Origin: Perkinsus chesapeaki
Taxonomy: Eukaryota; Perkinsozoa; Perkinsida; Perkinsidae
Direction of reading: 5' to 3'
Assembly (NCBI GenBank): GCA_013115145.1
Contig: JAAPAO010000157.1
Location: 1 to 51,969 of the forward strand
Length of the DNA stretch: 51,969 nt
Part shown: positions 11,135 through 23,500 of the stretch, piece by piece
Layout of the letters: each line of letters begins with the position of its first letter
Position numbering within the stretch: position 1 is the first letter of the stretch
Notes under the pieces: generated by a model
Told to the model about the DNA's origin: nothing
Seen by the model: only the letters and a program-made list of their open reading frames with translations
Database searches by the model: none
Made by a program: the position numbers and the translations under genes

Positions 11135-12941
11135 ATGCTTAGGAGTTTGGCTGTCCTCCAAAAAGTCCGCGCCGATAACAGTGAGCTTCGCTCCGCTAAG
11201 GAAATGAAGCATGTTTGGCGGTTTTATGATCAGGTCTACATAAGGTGGCTGATAGACTTTATTTGAGCTCTTTGAGCGGAGCGATGAATTTGGAGGAGTT
11301 GAGGCGTCATGGAATCACCCACATATTGTGTGTGGCGAGCGGCATAAGGTAATAGAATGGAGGGAGGTTTTATGCAGTTTCTGTTATATAATATAATAAT
11401 AATTTATAATATATAAAGCTAATTATTATATATATATATATATATTACGTACCATACTGTACGAAAATATATTACCAATATTGGTCAATAGAAGAACATT
11501 GCCAACTGATTGAGTATTTGGCAAACGTTACAACATAATCGTCAGTTTTCTACTATCGATTTTAAGATGGGAAATAAAGAAGTGATTATCTTTTCATGAA
11601 TGCAGTTTCTGTACACTTTACAGCTGGGACGAACAATGACTTATTAATAATAGCTTTGTTGCTCCGTTGCGCTCCTCGGCGATCAAGAAGTGATTCCCGA
11701 GTTGCTGTGCTGAGTTGATACGATTGCCTAGCATCTTATGTTACCGGTAGAGTTTATGGCACTATCGTCGGCAATATCCTCTTGGATGGTCTCGGGTTCG
11801 AATCCTGGTTGGTGCATTTTAGACCGCTTTATTCTGGCTACTTTAAGTATAAGTGTGCCGATGTTCTCGATTCGGAGTCCCAAAGTCTTCTTGATGTAAG
11901 TCTGAGGGAGGGGGAGCAAGTTGACCTATTTTGAATCTTTTGCAAGATACTGCCGTCGTGTTTGGCATGGATGATTGCTGCGCATCGCGAAGATTCTAAA
12001 AATGTTATTCTGGTCCATTGTTTTGCTGGAAGGTAATTATGCGTCGCGTGACTTTTGGAAATCCAATTACAAAAATTGGTTTTTGGTTGTTGTAAAATTC
12101 TTGCGCGCCACTTAATTGTTATTTCAGGTCACGGTCTGTCGGAGTGCTTCTTGGGTATTTCATGTTTGTGATGAAGATACCTTTGAGATTGGCATTCACT
12201 CATGTAGGGGATGAAATCGATTACGCGATCGATTTGGATATTTTAGCTCCGTCGGTTGAGACCCCAGTCCAATCCTAACAGTGGCTTTATGCGGCAGTTG
12301 GCTGCATTCGAGAAGGAAGTGATGTCGATTAATGAGGAAATGATTCGTGTAACATTGTAGAACCCGGAATGTTATTTAATACTACAATCAAAGGCCAGAG
12401 GAATAAAGTAGCCACGTACCATTTCTGTGAAGGCAAATGAAAATCGCGGTTCTGCTTCCCTTCGGTGAGAAGTAATGGAAGACATGTGTAACGTAGGATA
12501 TATAAATGGTGTCTAGGTATCTTAGGAACGGCCGTGGTGAATTAAATTGTAAAAGATACGCGGTGCGCACTCGAAAGATTTTCAGATATCGAGTGGGTCG
12601 GAATTCGTAGGAGAAAAGATCTTGGAAAATCAGTTAAAGCGTATTGTAGAAAGAGCAAAAGACAGGTTAAGTAAGTTGACATGTTTTGTATCTTGCACGG
12701 TTGAAGCTAGGATTCATGGAAGTCGAGCAGCTGGTTTCATCACCTCGACCATTACCGGCTCGTACAGCAGATTTCTCTTTCGTTAGAGAGGCTACGATGG
12801 TTGAGAGGAAGGTAGTATTGAACGGGTTGGCGGGGGGTTAATAATACGATATAATAATTTATATAGATAATTGTGGGGAGGGCACGTAGCCAGTTTCAAT
12901 ACAGTAGTGCTTCTGGGACGGGCCCGTCATTTGCTGTCTGA
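11135..12941 (+). CDS. Dual-specificity protein phosphatase (9 exons, 252 aa)
   Basis: Removes phosphate from Tyr and Ser/Thr through a Cys intermediate. Exons: 11135-11180, 11234-11348, 11823-11895, 11947-12032, 12128-12203, 12247-12348, 12586-12670, 12711-12811, 12867-12941; phases agree and the sum is 759 nt. The catalytic HCxxGxxRS loop reads HCFAGRSRS and is split by an intron (12033-12127). Upstream is the family's LYLSSLSGAMNLEEL/GITHIL start, and an Asp-bearing segment (CADVLDSE) sits where the general acid is expected; downstream is the typical LRRLRPQSNPNSGF helix. The core ends near residue 150; the C-terminal 100 residues (charged helix then Ser-rich tail) are not family-specific. 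If exon 6 is not spliced at 12349, translation stops at a TAG (12358-12360), giving 169 residues. Substrate unknown. Confidence 0.75.
11795..11805 (+). repeat. Box-B-like GGTTCGAATCC at the 3' end of a phosphatase intron
   Basis: An exact match to the Pol III box B consensus lies 18 bases before the exon 3 acceptor. Other copies: 5020-5030, 7188-7199 (near), 13440-13450 (near), 22252-22262, 22782-22792, 37383-37392 (near), 44887-44897 and 50344-50353. Flanks do not fold into a full tRNA cloverleaf, so these look like tRNA-derived SINE remnants rather than tRNA genes. Confidence 0.6.
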
Positions 12942-14523
12942 TAATATCTGATATTATATAATCGTGAGAAAAAGACAAGTTGTAACAGTTTCGAGTTGAA
13001 ATTGAAACTTGTACGCAATAAAGGATAGAGGGTGTTGATGAGAACAGGCTTCTCCTTCTCCTACGTTGAAGCTCAAAGGGAAGATTAATTCAAGAATGCA
13101 GCAATGAGCTCAGAATTAGGGTTTATTAAGGGGCTCTGTACTTGCCAATGTAAATGGTAGAGTAATGTTGCGCTAAAGCAGCCTATTTAACAAGGCCGTG
13201 CCACACAATTTGTCTCTCCGCCGAACCGTAACTAAGGGCCCAAGTTGATTATCAAACCGCTCTATACGTCAGTAGAGTCCGTAACTGTAGATCACAAATG
13301 GCGCCTTACTTGTTTGAGAATTTCTACGCAATACAAAATTTCAGGGGGAGGGTCTTCTTGTGCCACTCTGTGTAGCTTATATACCTTGATGCCGATTCTG
13401 CTGTTTTAAATGATGAATCGGAATGAAATGTCGTGACCGGGAATTGAACCCGCGACTGTTCTTAGCAAAGTGGTTTGCGAGGTATGGTTTTATAATAGGG
13501 CATTTTTTGAAGGGCAAATAACTTATGGAATCTCAGGTTGATCCGTGCACGTCATCCAGGTCAAAGATATGTATGGTCGGCCGGCGGATCTTTCGTGCTC
13601 TTGTGACTGTTGGAGGTTTGACAGTTTTAACTTTTACTGCAGCTGGTCATCACCATTATTGAGCGGAGCGAAGCGATTTTTGTTTTGCAAAATCGCGCTG
13701 TGTTGATATTTATTCGATTTTGACAAGATATCATTTGTGACGTTGATGATGACAAGTATTGACTTGTTTGGTTTATGTATCCAAATGAAACGGGGAAATA
13801 CTTTGAAAATTTTCCAGAAGTTTTTCGGAAATTTTTCAGGGAAATTTCTGTGTTCTTTTGAAGGAGGAGAGTGTCGGTAAAAAGTGGGGAAAATAGTCTG
13901 CTCGGAAAAAAATCAGGAAATTCTTCATAGGAGTCGGGAAATTTCGGGAAAATTTTCAGAATTCTTTTGAAGAGAATTCAGTAGCGGAAATAAGACCGGA
14001 GAGAAGAACAGGAAAATGACTTGTCGGGAAGTTCTTTTGGTTGAACGATTCGTTCTGCTTCGTAGAAATGTGTTGGTGGTCGAAAAGTGACCCTATGAAC
14101 ACACCCGATACTCAGTATGAGTACTCACACTCGAACTATGACGGAAGTTTCCCAATGATCGATCGTGATATCATTTAAGTGGGAACAAACAAAGGATGAT
14201 TCATATTTTTTCGAAGTGACTTATTGCGCTGGTTTGCGAAGGATATGACTTTGATATTAAAATAAGTCATAAGAGCAAATTTATGATGACTGTATTATTA
14301 TATTTTATGTTGTTTTTTTATGTACAAAATTAAGGGTTAAAATAATCATGATTAACAGTGTAAATTTTTCCGTGCAGGGCTTGCTCACTCGCAGACTTCT
14401 ACGCCAACGAGTGTACCCATTTCATGCAGTTTACACGACACCATCTGTCTCTTGGATTTTGACGAGTGATAGCGGATGATACGTTTTGATGAATTTTAGT
14501 GTCCCCTCGTTTTCATTTTCACT
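12942..14523. other. Intergenic, phosphatase to SPRY gene
   Basis: This 1.6-kb gap holds a tRNA T-arm-like sequence (13440-13450, minus sense), a family-A motif (13661-13676), and a long run rich in GGAAATTTTC words (13798-14040) like that in introns elsewhere. A short open exon at 13537-13662 is listed separately. The last 150 bases before 14524 are the likely 5' region of the SPRY gene. Confidence 0.4.
13537..13662 (+). CDS. Possible terminal exon of a small membrane protein
   Basis: After a TCTCAG acceptor, one frame is open for 41 codons to a TGA, including MVGRRIFRALVTVGGLTVLT, a basic stretch followed by a hydrophobic helix that would suit a small membrane or mitochondrial protein. A second frame over the same bases also gives plausible residues, and no upstream exon was found. 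The stop codon overlaps the start of a family-A repeat. Treat as a weak candidate. Confidence 0.2.
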   Translation, partial: VDPCTSSRSKICMVGRRIFRALVTVGGLTVLTFTAAGHHHY

Positions 14524-17500
14524 ATGCCTCCCAGAAAGGTCGCTGCTAAAAGTAAGCCCGCTGGCGGAAATAAGAAAGTGGAAAAGGAAGTGGAGGAGAA
14601 TAACGAGGATCAGGGAATTGAGGTTATAATTGGGGCGCGGCAGGATTGGAATTGGGGAGGTATAAATATCTTATCGGTGAGGGGAGGATCTCGAGCGGAG
14701 CGTCGAGCCGTAATATGTCCTCTGGACCGTGGGATGCGTTCGACGGTTTTGGTGTGGGAATATATTTACTGTGACTGCCTATTGTATCTACTTTCTCAGT
14801 AGAGATTCTCGAAAATAAATCGTTTTTTCGGATGACAAGAATTTCTTGGCCCCCTGGGAGCATACGTGTCACGATCAGGGCATTATTTTGGACCATTGGC
14901 TGCTGCTGCTGTTCACAGAAGCAACCCGAATACATTTCGTGCTCATCGGGTCTGAGCTATGAACGTATACGCAGAAGGTCTATCGTACCATTTTGTAATT
15001 AGGATTATATTATCAGGAGCGTGGTTTCGTGAGGCTATGAGTGCCTGATATGTGACAGCTCCGACCATTTTATTATTATATTCACTCAGCCTGATGAGAC
15101 AGTTTTATTGGCAATGTCACTCATCAGCGTTTGTTTGTGGGCAATCGCATATTACAGCTTTTCTTTTTCGAAAGAAACTTGTGGATCAGTTTAGATTACT
15201 TTTGAAGGGTTTGTAACTTTTTCCCAAATGTTTAGAACACCTCGCCAGAGAACCCCGTGGATGTGGAAATGGTACCGGTTGAGTTGATCCAAGAAAAGGA
15301 AGAAGTGGAGGTCAAGGAGGACGAGGAGGGGGAAAATAATAAAACTGAAACGGTCGAAGAGGTCGAAGTTGTTGAGGTAGGAATCCAGTGGACGGCTTGG
15401 TGGCACATAAGCGACAAGTGACTTTCCGAAGGTGACCTCAGTTGAGAATGATTAACATGGATTCGAGATAGCCGAATTTTTAGATGGCGGATGCCAAATT
15501 ATAATCAGAAAATTTCGGATAGAAATTTCCAAAGTAGAATCGGCAAATCGTAACTTAATTCAAAGGCAGTTGATGAATGATGGACTAGAAATCAGCATAA
15601 GAATTCCATTTGCAATCTGTCCGATATCGGCCACACTCACGGCCAGCTTTGAGTGGAGCTATGAATTCTGGTCTGTAGTGCTTGAAGGTATCTTTATTGA
15701 TCGCTTAGAAATCTTTATGGTGTGTAAAGATATTTTTGTCAATAGTTCAAGGTGATTCACTTTAGGTAAACATTTTTATAGTGCGTGGAGGCTTTTTTGT
15801 ATATAGTTCGAGGTGGAAATCTTCACAGTGTGTAAAGATATGTTTCAGGAGGTTCCTGCAGAGATCAAGGATTTTGAAGAAGATTCTCGACCCCGTGTGA
15901 AAGAAGTTGGGAAATTCGGGTGTGTCGATTCGACCTTGGATACTTATTTTGGGGAGAGGGGATTGATCGGCTCGAATTCGACCGAAGGCTTCCAATACCT
16001 ATTAAGTGGCGCGCGAAGCAATATTGGTGTTAAAGGGAAATGTGGAGGAGTCTTTGCTTACGAGGTAAGAAGGTATGCTGATTTATGAGATGCGTAGGGC
16101 GAACCCATCCCACGTGAACGCTTATGAGCGACCGCCGGCCAGTCATAGTTTGGTTGTATCATCGGTAGAATCATTTTAGTGTGAAGGGTTCAATGGAACT
16201 GCCATTGGCAAGTACTCCGCTCGTGATTGGTTAGCAAGTTGGCGTGAGACAAACGTACAGTGTAGGGCTCTTGTGGGCGATGTATTAGTTTTACTGCGGC
16301 GGGTGGCCGCAGTTCATTGAGCGGCCTTTACGATAAGGGCATTAGTGACGGAACAGGGAAAATGACACTGAAATTTAATCGGAAGATATGAGTATCGGTG
16401 ACGATTGGTATGAAACGGTTGATCGATTTAGAAATTCTACGAGAGCGCAAGTCGATGGTGACATGTAGGTATTATTTGTCTTCTGCTTTAACACCCCTAA
16501 ATTCACTGATTTATAATCGCAAAAGTTTAGAGGCATTCAACCCATAAGGACATGGTGTGTTTAGGTTAAAATAGTGGAGATCTTGACACCAATGGATTCG
16601 GCGTGCAACAGGCAAGCTTATATACCACACAATAAGTAAGCACGGGTTCAATGATATCACAAGGAGGACCGTTGTTGACCATACGGGGCGAGCGAAATGG
16701 CATTGCTACTGTTGGCGCTTGGATAGTTCGAGGGCTTAGAGTCATAACAAGGAGAAAAACTATATATTATCGAATATTTTGAAGAATGCACATTGAAGCC
16801 AAGGTGGGCATGTCATTTCGGAGAGGGGTGGACATGGCACAGTAGAGTACTAGGCAGTAGTTTGCCACCAAGCTCCACTATTGAGGGTGTCAAGTTGAAC
16901 TCTTTGAATGGTCGAGAAGATGGGATTTGGTGGGAACCACCTGCTGCCAAGGGGGTCATGAACGGATATGAGATACATGTAGAAGGACAGCCTTTCGTGA
17001 AAGGATTGGCCACGGACAATGAAAACCTTTGATGCATGAGTTGATACCGACGCAAGGCGGTGAACCGGTCAAAGAAGCTGCTGTAGGTGGCTCGGTTACT
17101 ACACATTTACATTGTTGATACTTGTATAACAAGGAGCGAGAGCTCTGGAGACCTCTGGCAGAGACTCTCTGGTGGTCTCTGTCTCGTCTGTCAGTGACAG
17201 ACGTTCAATTGAACGGAAAGGATATGTCCCCCTTGTGATTGATACCACATCTTAGCTTCCAGGATCCTGCTCGATTTGCTCATGACTCGGAATTGGGCTG
17301 ATATAAGCATTTCGATAAACAGTTTAGATATGCAAATTAGGCTCGAATGTGTGCTCAAATCTGGGGTTACCAAACGAGTACACTGCAGATAAGCGCGAAG
17401 GCGGTTGGCCTGGTAAAGGTTACAGTAGAGACGGTTGCAGTTTGCTAAGGTGTCAAAAGTGTTAAAGATTCCCTCGTTCGTTGCGATCCTTCCGGCATTC

Positions 17501-20500
17501 CATTACTTCAGCAATACTTTCAAGAGGGTATCTTCTTTGTTCCCGTGTCGAGTAGTACCAGGGTTGTACTAGTTAACCGGCCAGGCAGCAGTGTGCTACG
17601 GCTAGAGCTGGCCAAGAGGATATTTCCATGAGGCACGATGCATCCGAATGAAAGTGCAAGTCATCATATGAAATTAACGATAACGCAAACGTTGAGCGGC
17701 GAGCTGCAAGACCTTGAAATCACACTTTACGGTCGGTTGCTTGTAAAGTAGGGTACACAGTATTGAGGTGACATCAGAGAGGCGAAAGATCTTTACTTGA
17801 AGAAGAGTGCAAAGCATGGGTCTTGGGAAGATACTCCTCTTTTCCCATCCAGTGTAGTTTTTGGGCCGTCATAATTAAGTAGGAAGGACAATCACGATTA
17901 ATGCGCTCATAGAGAGCGATGTAACAGTGGTAATGTTGTGCCTGGTGGTGGCAAGGACATGCGGAATGTGATGAAGAATTTATTGCTTCTGATGAAAAAT
18001 ACATCTTACTTAGATCGCTGTACATCCTCAGCTGTTATAGAGAACGTTACATATGGGGCGGTGGGGATAGGGGGTACCCGATTACCATCGACAGAGGGAG
18101 GAAGAACGTCATGAATTTGACGTATGATACGGAATACAGCACAGCTGAGTAACAAGAAGCGACCTGAATCTTGCTTCTCGGCAGACATGATGCTTAATTC
18201 ACTCGGCGTTCACGCGAGAGAGGGAAATTTTTGTGTCCGGCACAGAAGGTGTGCAGTGACGGGAGCAATGTTATAGATGAACGAGTTCAAATAGCTGTCG
18301 GCTCGCGGCGACAATTGCAAGAGACTATGATACGCCAGTTAGATGCGATCAATGGGAGGAAAAGATCTCATGGGTGCGCAGCGGCGGGATACTTGGCCGT
18401 TACATTTGGAGTTACTCATAGCAATGATGCGTATCTCGATTTTCCATGATAGAGTCGCCTGGGTCAATGGGAAAATGGAAAGAGATAATTTGAGCCCGGA
18501 CAGGATCCTCAAGTTTCTGAAAGGAAACTCCACAGCAATATTTGACCGAGAGCTAGTTCTCTTTTCTGAAATAATAAAAGTTATGAAACTTATATTTTCT
18601 AATATTTTTCTAGAAAGCGATAATTTCGTGTTCGTGGCATTTTGAAATGAAGACTGGAACGATTTCTGGGGAAAAATATTTCTTAATTTCGTAGTCTACT
18701 ATCTTGTGCACTCGGTGTGTTGCAGGCGAGGTGAGGATGCATATTAAAAATTATGAGTTTGTGCAAAGCAGAAAAAATCGGAAAATGGGGATTTTGTCTG
18801 AACGAATTTTCTCGTGATACGAATGTTCACCTGGCGCACAGTTGTAGAGCAGATTCCGTCAATCATCATCATCATCGGCAACAACCTTATCGAGAAGGAC
18901 TAGTCTGAGGAGTTTTCATTAAACGTAAGTGGCGACATTTTTGGGTTCACGGATGGACGCACGAGAAAAGTGCGTCACAGTTGGAAGGACTTAACTCGTG
19001 CAAACGGGAATACGAGCCGACCAGTTACGCGTTTGGTGTATCAATGACATGTCATTGTATACTACCGAATAGAAAGATGGGAACAAAAGTCGATTTCGTG
19101 TATATCATCTACAGTGCAGATGATATGCTCAGCCGGCCAACCGGCCACTGTAGATTCTACAGTGTACCAAAGCGTCGGGTAAATGATGTTAATTTCATTA
19201 CAGACAGTCGAAGCTCGACTGTTGATCATGGGAACTTCCCATTGGGAAGTGCGACTTGCTACAAGTCCCGATAATCAGGGTCCCGGTAACATGGGTACTT
19301 TGCGGGCTTCCGAATGCAAATCACGGAGATTTGGTCACGGGTCGTCAGCAGCAAAAGACGACCGTTCTGAAATGGTGACCGGGAAGTGGCGAAAGATCCA
19401 CTTGCAAACGTTATTATTGCTAATGAAAATCAAGTATAAGGGATAGCCATAAACCGGGATGCGCTCGTCGGAGTAGGAGGCGGGAATCAAAAGCAGTCGG
19501 TGGGGAAGAGCGTTGGTGGTAGCTGTAATTGTTGAGGAATAGAAAGTGGACCAAGAGGGTCCACTGAAACAACCGGGAGAGCTGCGGACATTCCCACTAG
19601 TATTCACGATTGGTCAAGTCTTGAACTGAGAATTTTCCACCGGAGGGCCAACATTTCAGTATGAGCTTCGTGACGGTAGCGCTTGGAGTAGAGTATGTTA
19701 AAACTTGGAGAGCGGTCTCAGAGGAAGTCTTGGCCGACTATTGTGGGGCATGCAGATTCCAGGGAAGCGGGTTTGCCATATGCATTTGGAAGCTTAAGTT
19801 CGGGTTGGATACGCGGTGAAGGTTAAGTACTTGGATTAAGCTTAACATGGCTGATGACATCACCAATTGCCATGAAGATTCATAAAAGTGGAACCAATGG
19901 GAGCTAAAAGTTGGCGAGTGGCAGCAGCTGAGCACCGCGGCTTAGTCTGCGTTCTGGAATGATGCCAAAGCTTAGCTGTTGTAAGGAAGTCGTCTCGAAT
20001 GGCCGATACCAGGCAATGCTGACTCCAAGCCACTCCAGAAATTAACATGCCCTGTCATTATGTCTGGCATCATCCAACAACTTGGGACTTATCGGGAAGT
20101 CCTGAGATGATCCTAGAAAGCGGCAGATACACCATAGCTCATTCGAGCATTTTCCAGCTCGCTGCCTTTCGTGGCAAGTAGAGAGGGTCCCTCGATGCGC
20201 CCTGTGCATCTGCCAGCAGCATCATCAAGCATGCTTGGCGCTGCGAAGTTAGTACCCTAAGCCAGTGCACTTCATCGGCAATATGTCCGAGATTCCTCAA
20301 TTATGTTGCGAAGGGCATATTGTCCAATTTCTACCCAGTAGAGGGCGGAGTAAAAATATCTTTCGGCTGCCTGCCTCACCGAGGTCACCAAATTTACCTT
20401 GGTCAATATAAAGGAATTGTCAAGGGTGCCGGTGGCGGAGCGAAGCTTTGCAGAGCTGGTCTAACTTGAACATCGGTGCACAGTGTTTAATCTTGGATGT

Positions 20501-23500
20501 GAATTCCCAAATTAACGTAGAATGGTTGACCATTTCCGGAAAGTTCTCAACGATCTCCAACTCCCGTCATTACTGACCCGATAGGAAAGGGACTATAAGA
20601 CAAATTAGGTTGCGATCGCCGACTAACGCTTACTTTTCCAAGTGCTGGAGCATAGTCTTGCTTTTCAGGCATTGTCTTCGTATTGGTTTCTCCACCATAG
20701 AGGGCAGCGTCCTCCTCGGTACCGATAATAATGGCTTGGCCTTTGATGCCGGGTTGGGATATGATAGGACCAGAGGCAGGCCGAAAGCGGGCGCAAGGTT
20801 TGCGAGTAAGATCGGAAGCAGTAAATATTGTACGCATGTTTTCGGGAAATCTTTAGTAATTTGTTGGTAGATAGAGCGGAGGGGAATGAATAGTTTTTCT
20901 GCTCGAAGGGGAAGTTGAACCTCATGTACAATAATAATCATTTAAGGAATGAATTCTACATGCATCTTGAGATTACATAAATTATACTGGCCAACGACAC
21001 TTCGGGTAGGCATTGAGTGCCTCTCTACGCTCTTATGTGATTGGAGGGGAATCTTATGGACAAGAGCGATGCTAGTTGCCCTCCTTGTTTGGTAACATAT
21101 TGACAGTCGTTCGTCCGGTGACGAACATTTACGGATTGACGCCATGAATGCAATGCGACTTTCCCGTTCTTCCGAGAATTTTTCGCAACTTATTTTTCCA
21201 TTTTTTCCGGAATTTTTCTTTTTTTTCAGACGGCCCTTGCATTTGGAAAGGAACGACTACAGTCTATCTCGATCAAGCAGACTTCGGTAAAAATAATTTT
21301 CGTATTTTTTCCAAAATTTTTCGTCCAGGTATCGATGATGTTGTCACTGTCGTCTTGAATCTTTCTGAGGATTTTGAGGATCGTCATTCTCAATCGATTG
21401 CCCTTTTCAAGAACGGTGTCCGCGTCACAGAGCCAATCTCCATCCCAGAGAATCTTATCGGAAGAGATTTGTACCCGACCGTCACGTTCAAGAACGTCCG
21501 CATTGCGGTGAATCTGGGTCATATGGAAGATTCTGAGAGAGCTGCAGAGATCGGTGGACTTTGCCGAAAGTTGCCGTTCAAGTGTCGATCGATTCAGCAG
21601 AGTGCGGAAGAGGATATATGTGTCTCACCGTTTTTTTCGAACCAGCCGAAGGAGCCCGAAGCGGTACTGATCGTCGGGCTGCCGGATCAAGGTGTATTCG
21701 ATTATGTTGATTATTTTATGAAGGAGAATCCTTATAAGTATACGGAGGTATCTGACAGGACTATGTTTGAATGGTAAGTTACATGGAAAATTTTTCCGGT
21801 AGTTCCCGGAAATTGATCTCTGGATGTTTGAGAGGGAAAACATTGTAAGAATCTCGACAAAAATTCCCGAACATTTCAGTGGAATTTCTCCGGTAATTTT
21901 CAGTGTCGGTCGGACTGTCAGTAAGCTCGGTCGTTTAGCTTGTTATTAAGTAAGTATATACGTTATTAGTAAGTATTATTGATTAGTCGCCTTAACCGGA
22001 TTTTATTCCTTCTCATGGAGTAAAATAATTCAACTTTAATGATGCGGAGAATTGAAACTGAGAAAGTCGAATAAACCACTTTTCTTTTCAGGTTGAAAGC
22101 ATCTTCATTGTGTCCCCTTCGTAGAGGTGCAGAGACGTCCAATGACAGACCAGATTATTTATTCGGAATTCAACCAATTGATGAGGGAATGGTTCGAGCA
22201 AGGATGAGAGACTTTGCCAGTTTCCCTCAAAGCGGCAGATCGATAGTACTGGGAATCGAACCTGTGCGGGAAATGTGTAGTCGGGTTTTTAGTTACTGGT
22301 TGAAATTAAGGGAGGTCTTTTGCAGAAGGAGCGGGCGAACATCATGTCCAAGTTCTTCACGCGCAGACGTGAGTTGGAAGGTCTCAGTTTTTTTCCGATT
22401 TTTTGCATTTTTCCGGAAATTCTCAAGTAGTTAAAATTCATAAATTTTCTTCGTTCAAGTATCGTTTTTGTTCCGTGGAAACTTTCTCATTTTTCCTTTT
22501 ATTTGCTGGAAAATATTTCTTCCGAAAATTTTTCCATTTTTTTCAAATTTTCCGGAATTTTCCGGAATTTCGTTTCTTTTTTTCTTTTGCAGGTGTGGCA
22601 CGAATCTGCGTTGGTGAGCCCGATGTGGGGTATCAAAATTACGTCAAAGATTTGGTCCGCGCGGAAATTCTATTGGAAAAATCATCTGAAAGGGAAGTTC
22701 GACTCGAGGAGCTGAAGAGGGAATGGCGGGCTAGAGTGGAGGAAAAGGAAAGAATTAGGAAAGGTAATAATGTCAGGGGTGGGAATCGAACCTGGGTCCC
22801 TCGGATGGCGGAATGGTCTAGACACGTATACTGCGAGAATGCACACTCCGGCTGTAGGAGGGGAAGTATTGGCATCCCGTTTTTGAGTGATATAATGTTT
22901 CGAGGTGAATTTGTGAAGTAGTCTCAAATCTGGAATTGCTCGTTCGCCAATCGAGGATACCAGAAGTATGAGAATCGAGATATTTGGTGCCAATTCAGAA
23001 GTTTGAGCGTTTTCTTGATTCTTCTTTTCTCCGAGGAGGAGATGCCCCGACGAAGATTCGTACCTGGGTCGTTTCCTGTCAGTAAAAGCTGCTGCCCGCG
23101 CCGCTGAAAAAGCACGTAAAGAAGCGGCTGCTGAAGCCAGACGTAAGAGGAAGGAGGCTGCTATGAGGGCAGCTGCAGCGAAGAGAGCAGCGGAAGCGAG
23201 AAAGGGAGAGGAGGGAGCGACTGAGGAGAATTCGGAGGGGAAGATTACTGGGGAAGACATTGCTATGAATGCTGCCGAGGAAGAGGTGATATGGGAGAAG
23301 ATTATTATTTAGTGAAAAATAAGAAATACGAGGGTCGATAAGATAAATGAAAATTTAATGAAATTTATTGTTTTCAAGTATATGTACGCGATAAAATAAG
23401 CAATAATAAAAAAATGAATATGAAGGAGTACCATTGAGATTTTTCAAACCCAAACCAAGCATTTTCGAACACACAACCCCCCGAAAACCTGAATTGAGAT

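Noticed and set aside
13430-13500. tRNA gene on the minus strand
   Set aside because: Only a T-arm-like GGGTTCAATTCCC is present; no matching acceptor stem or A box was found.
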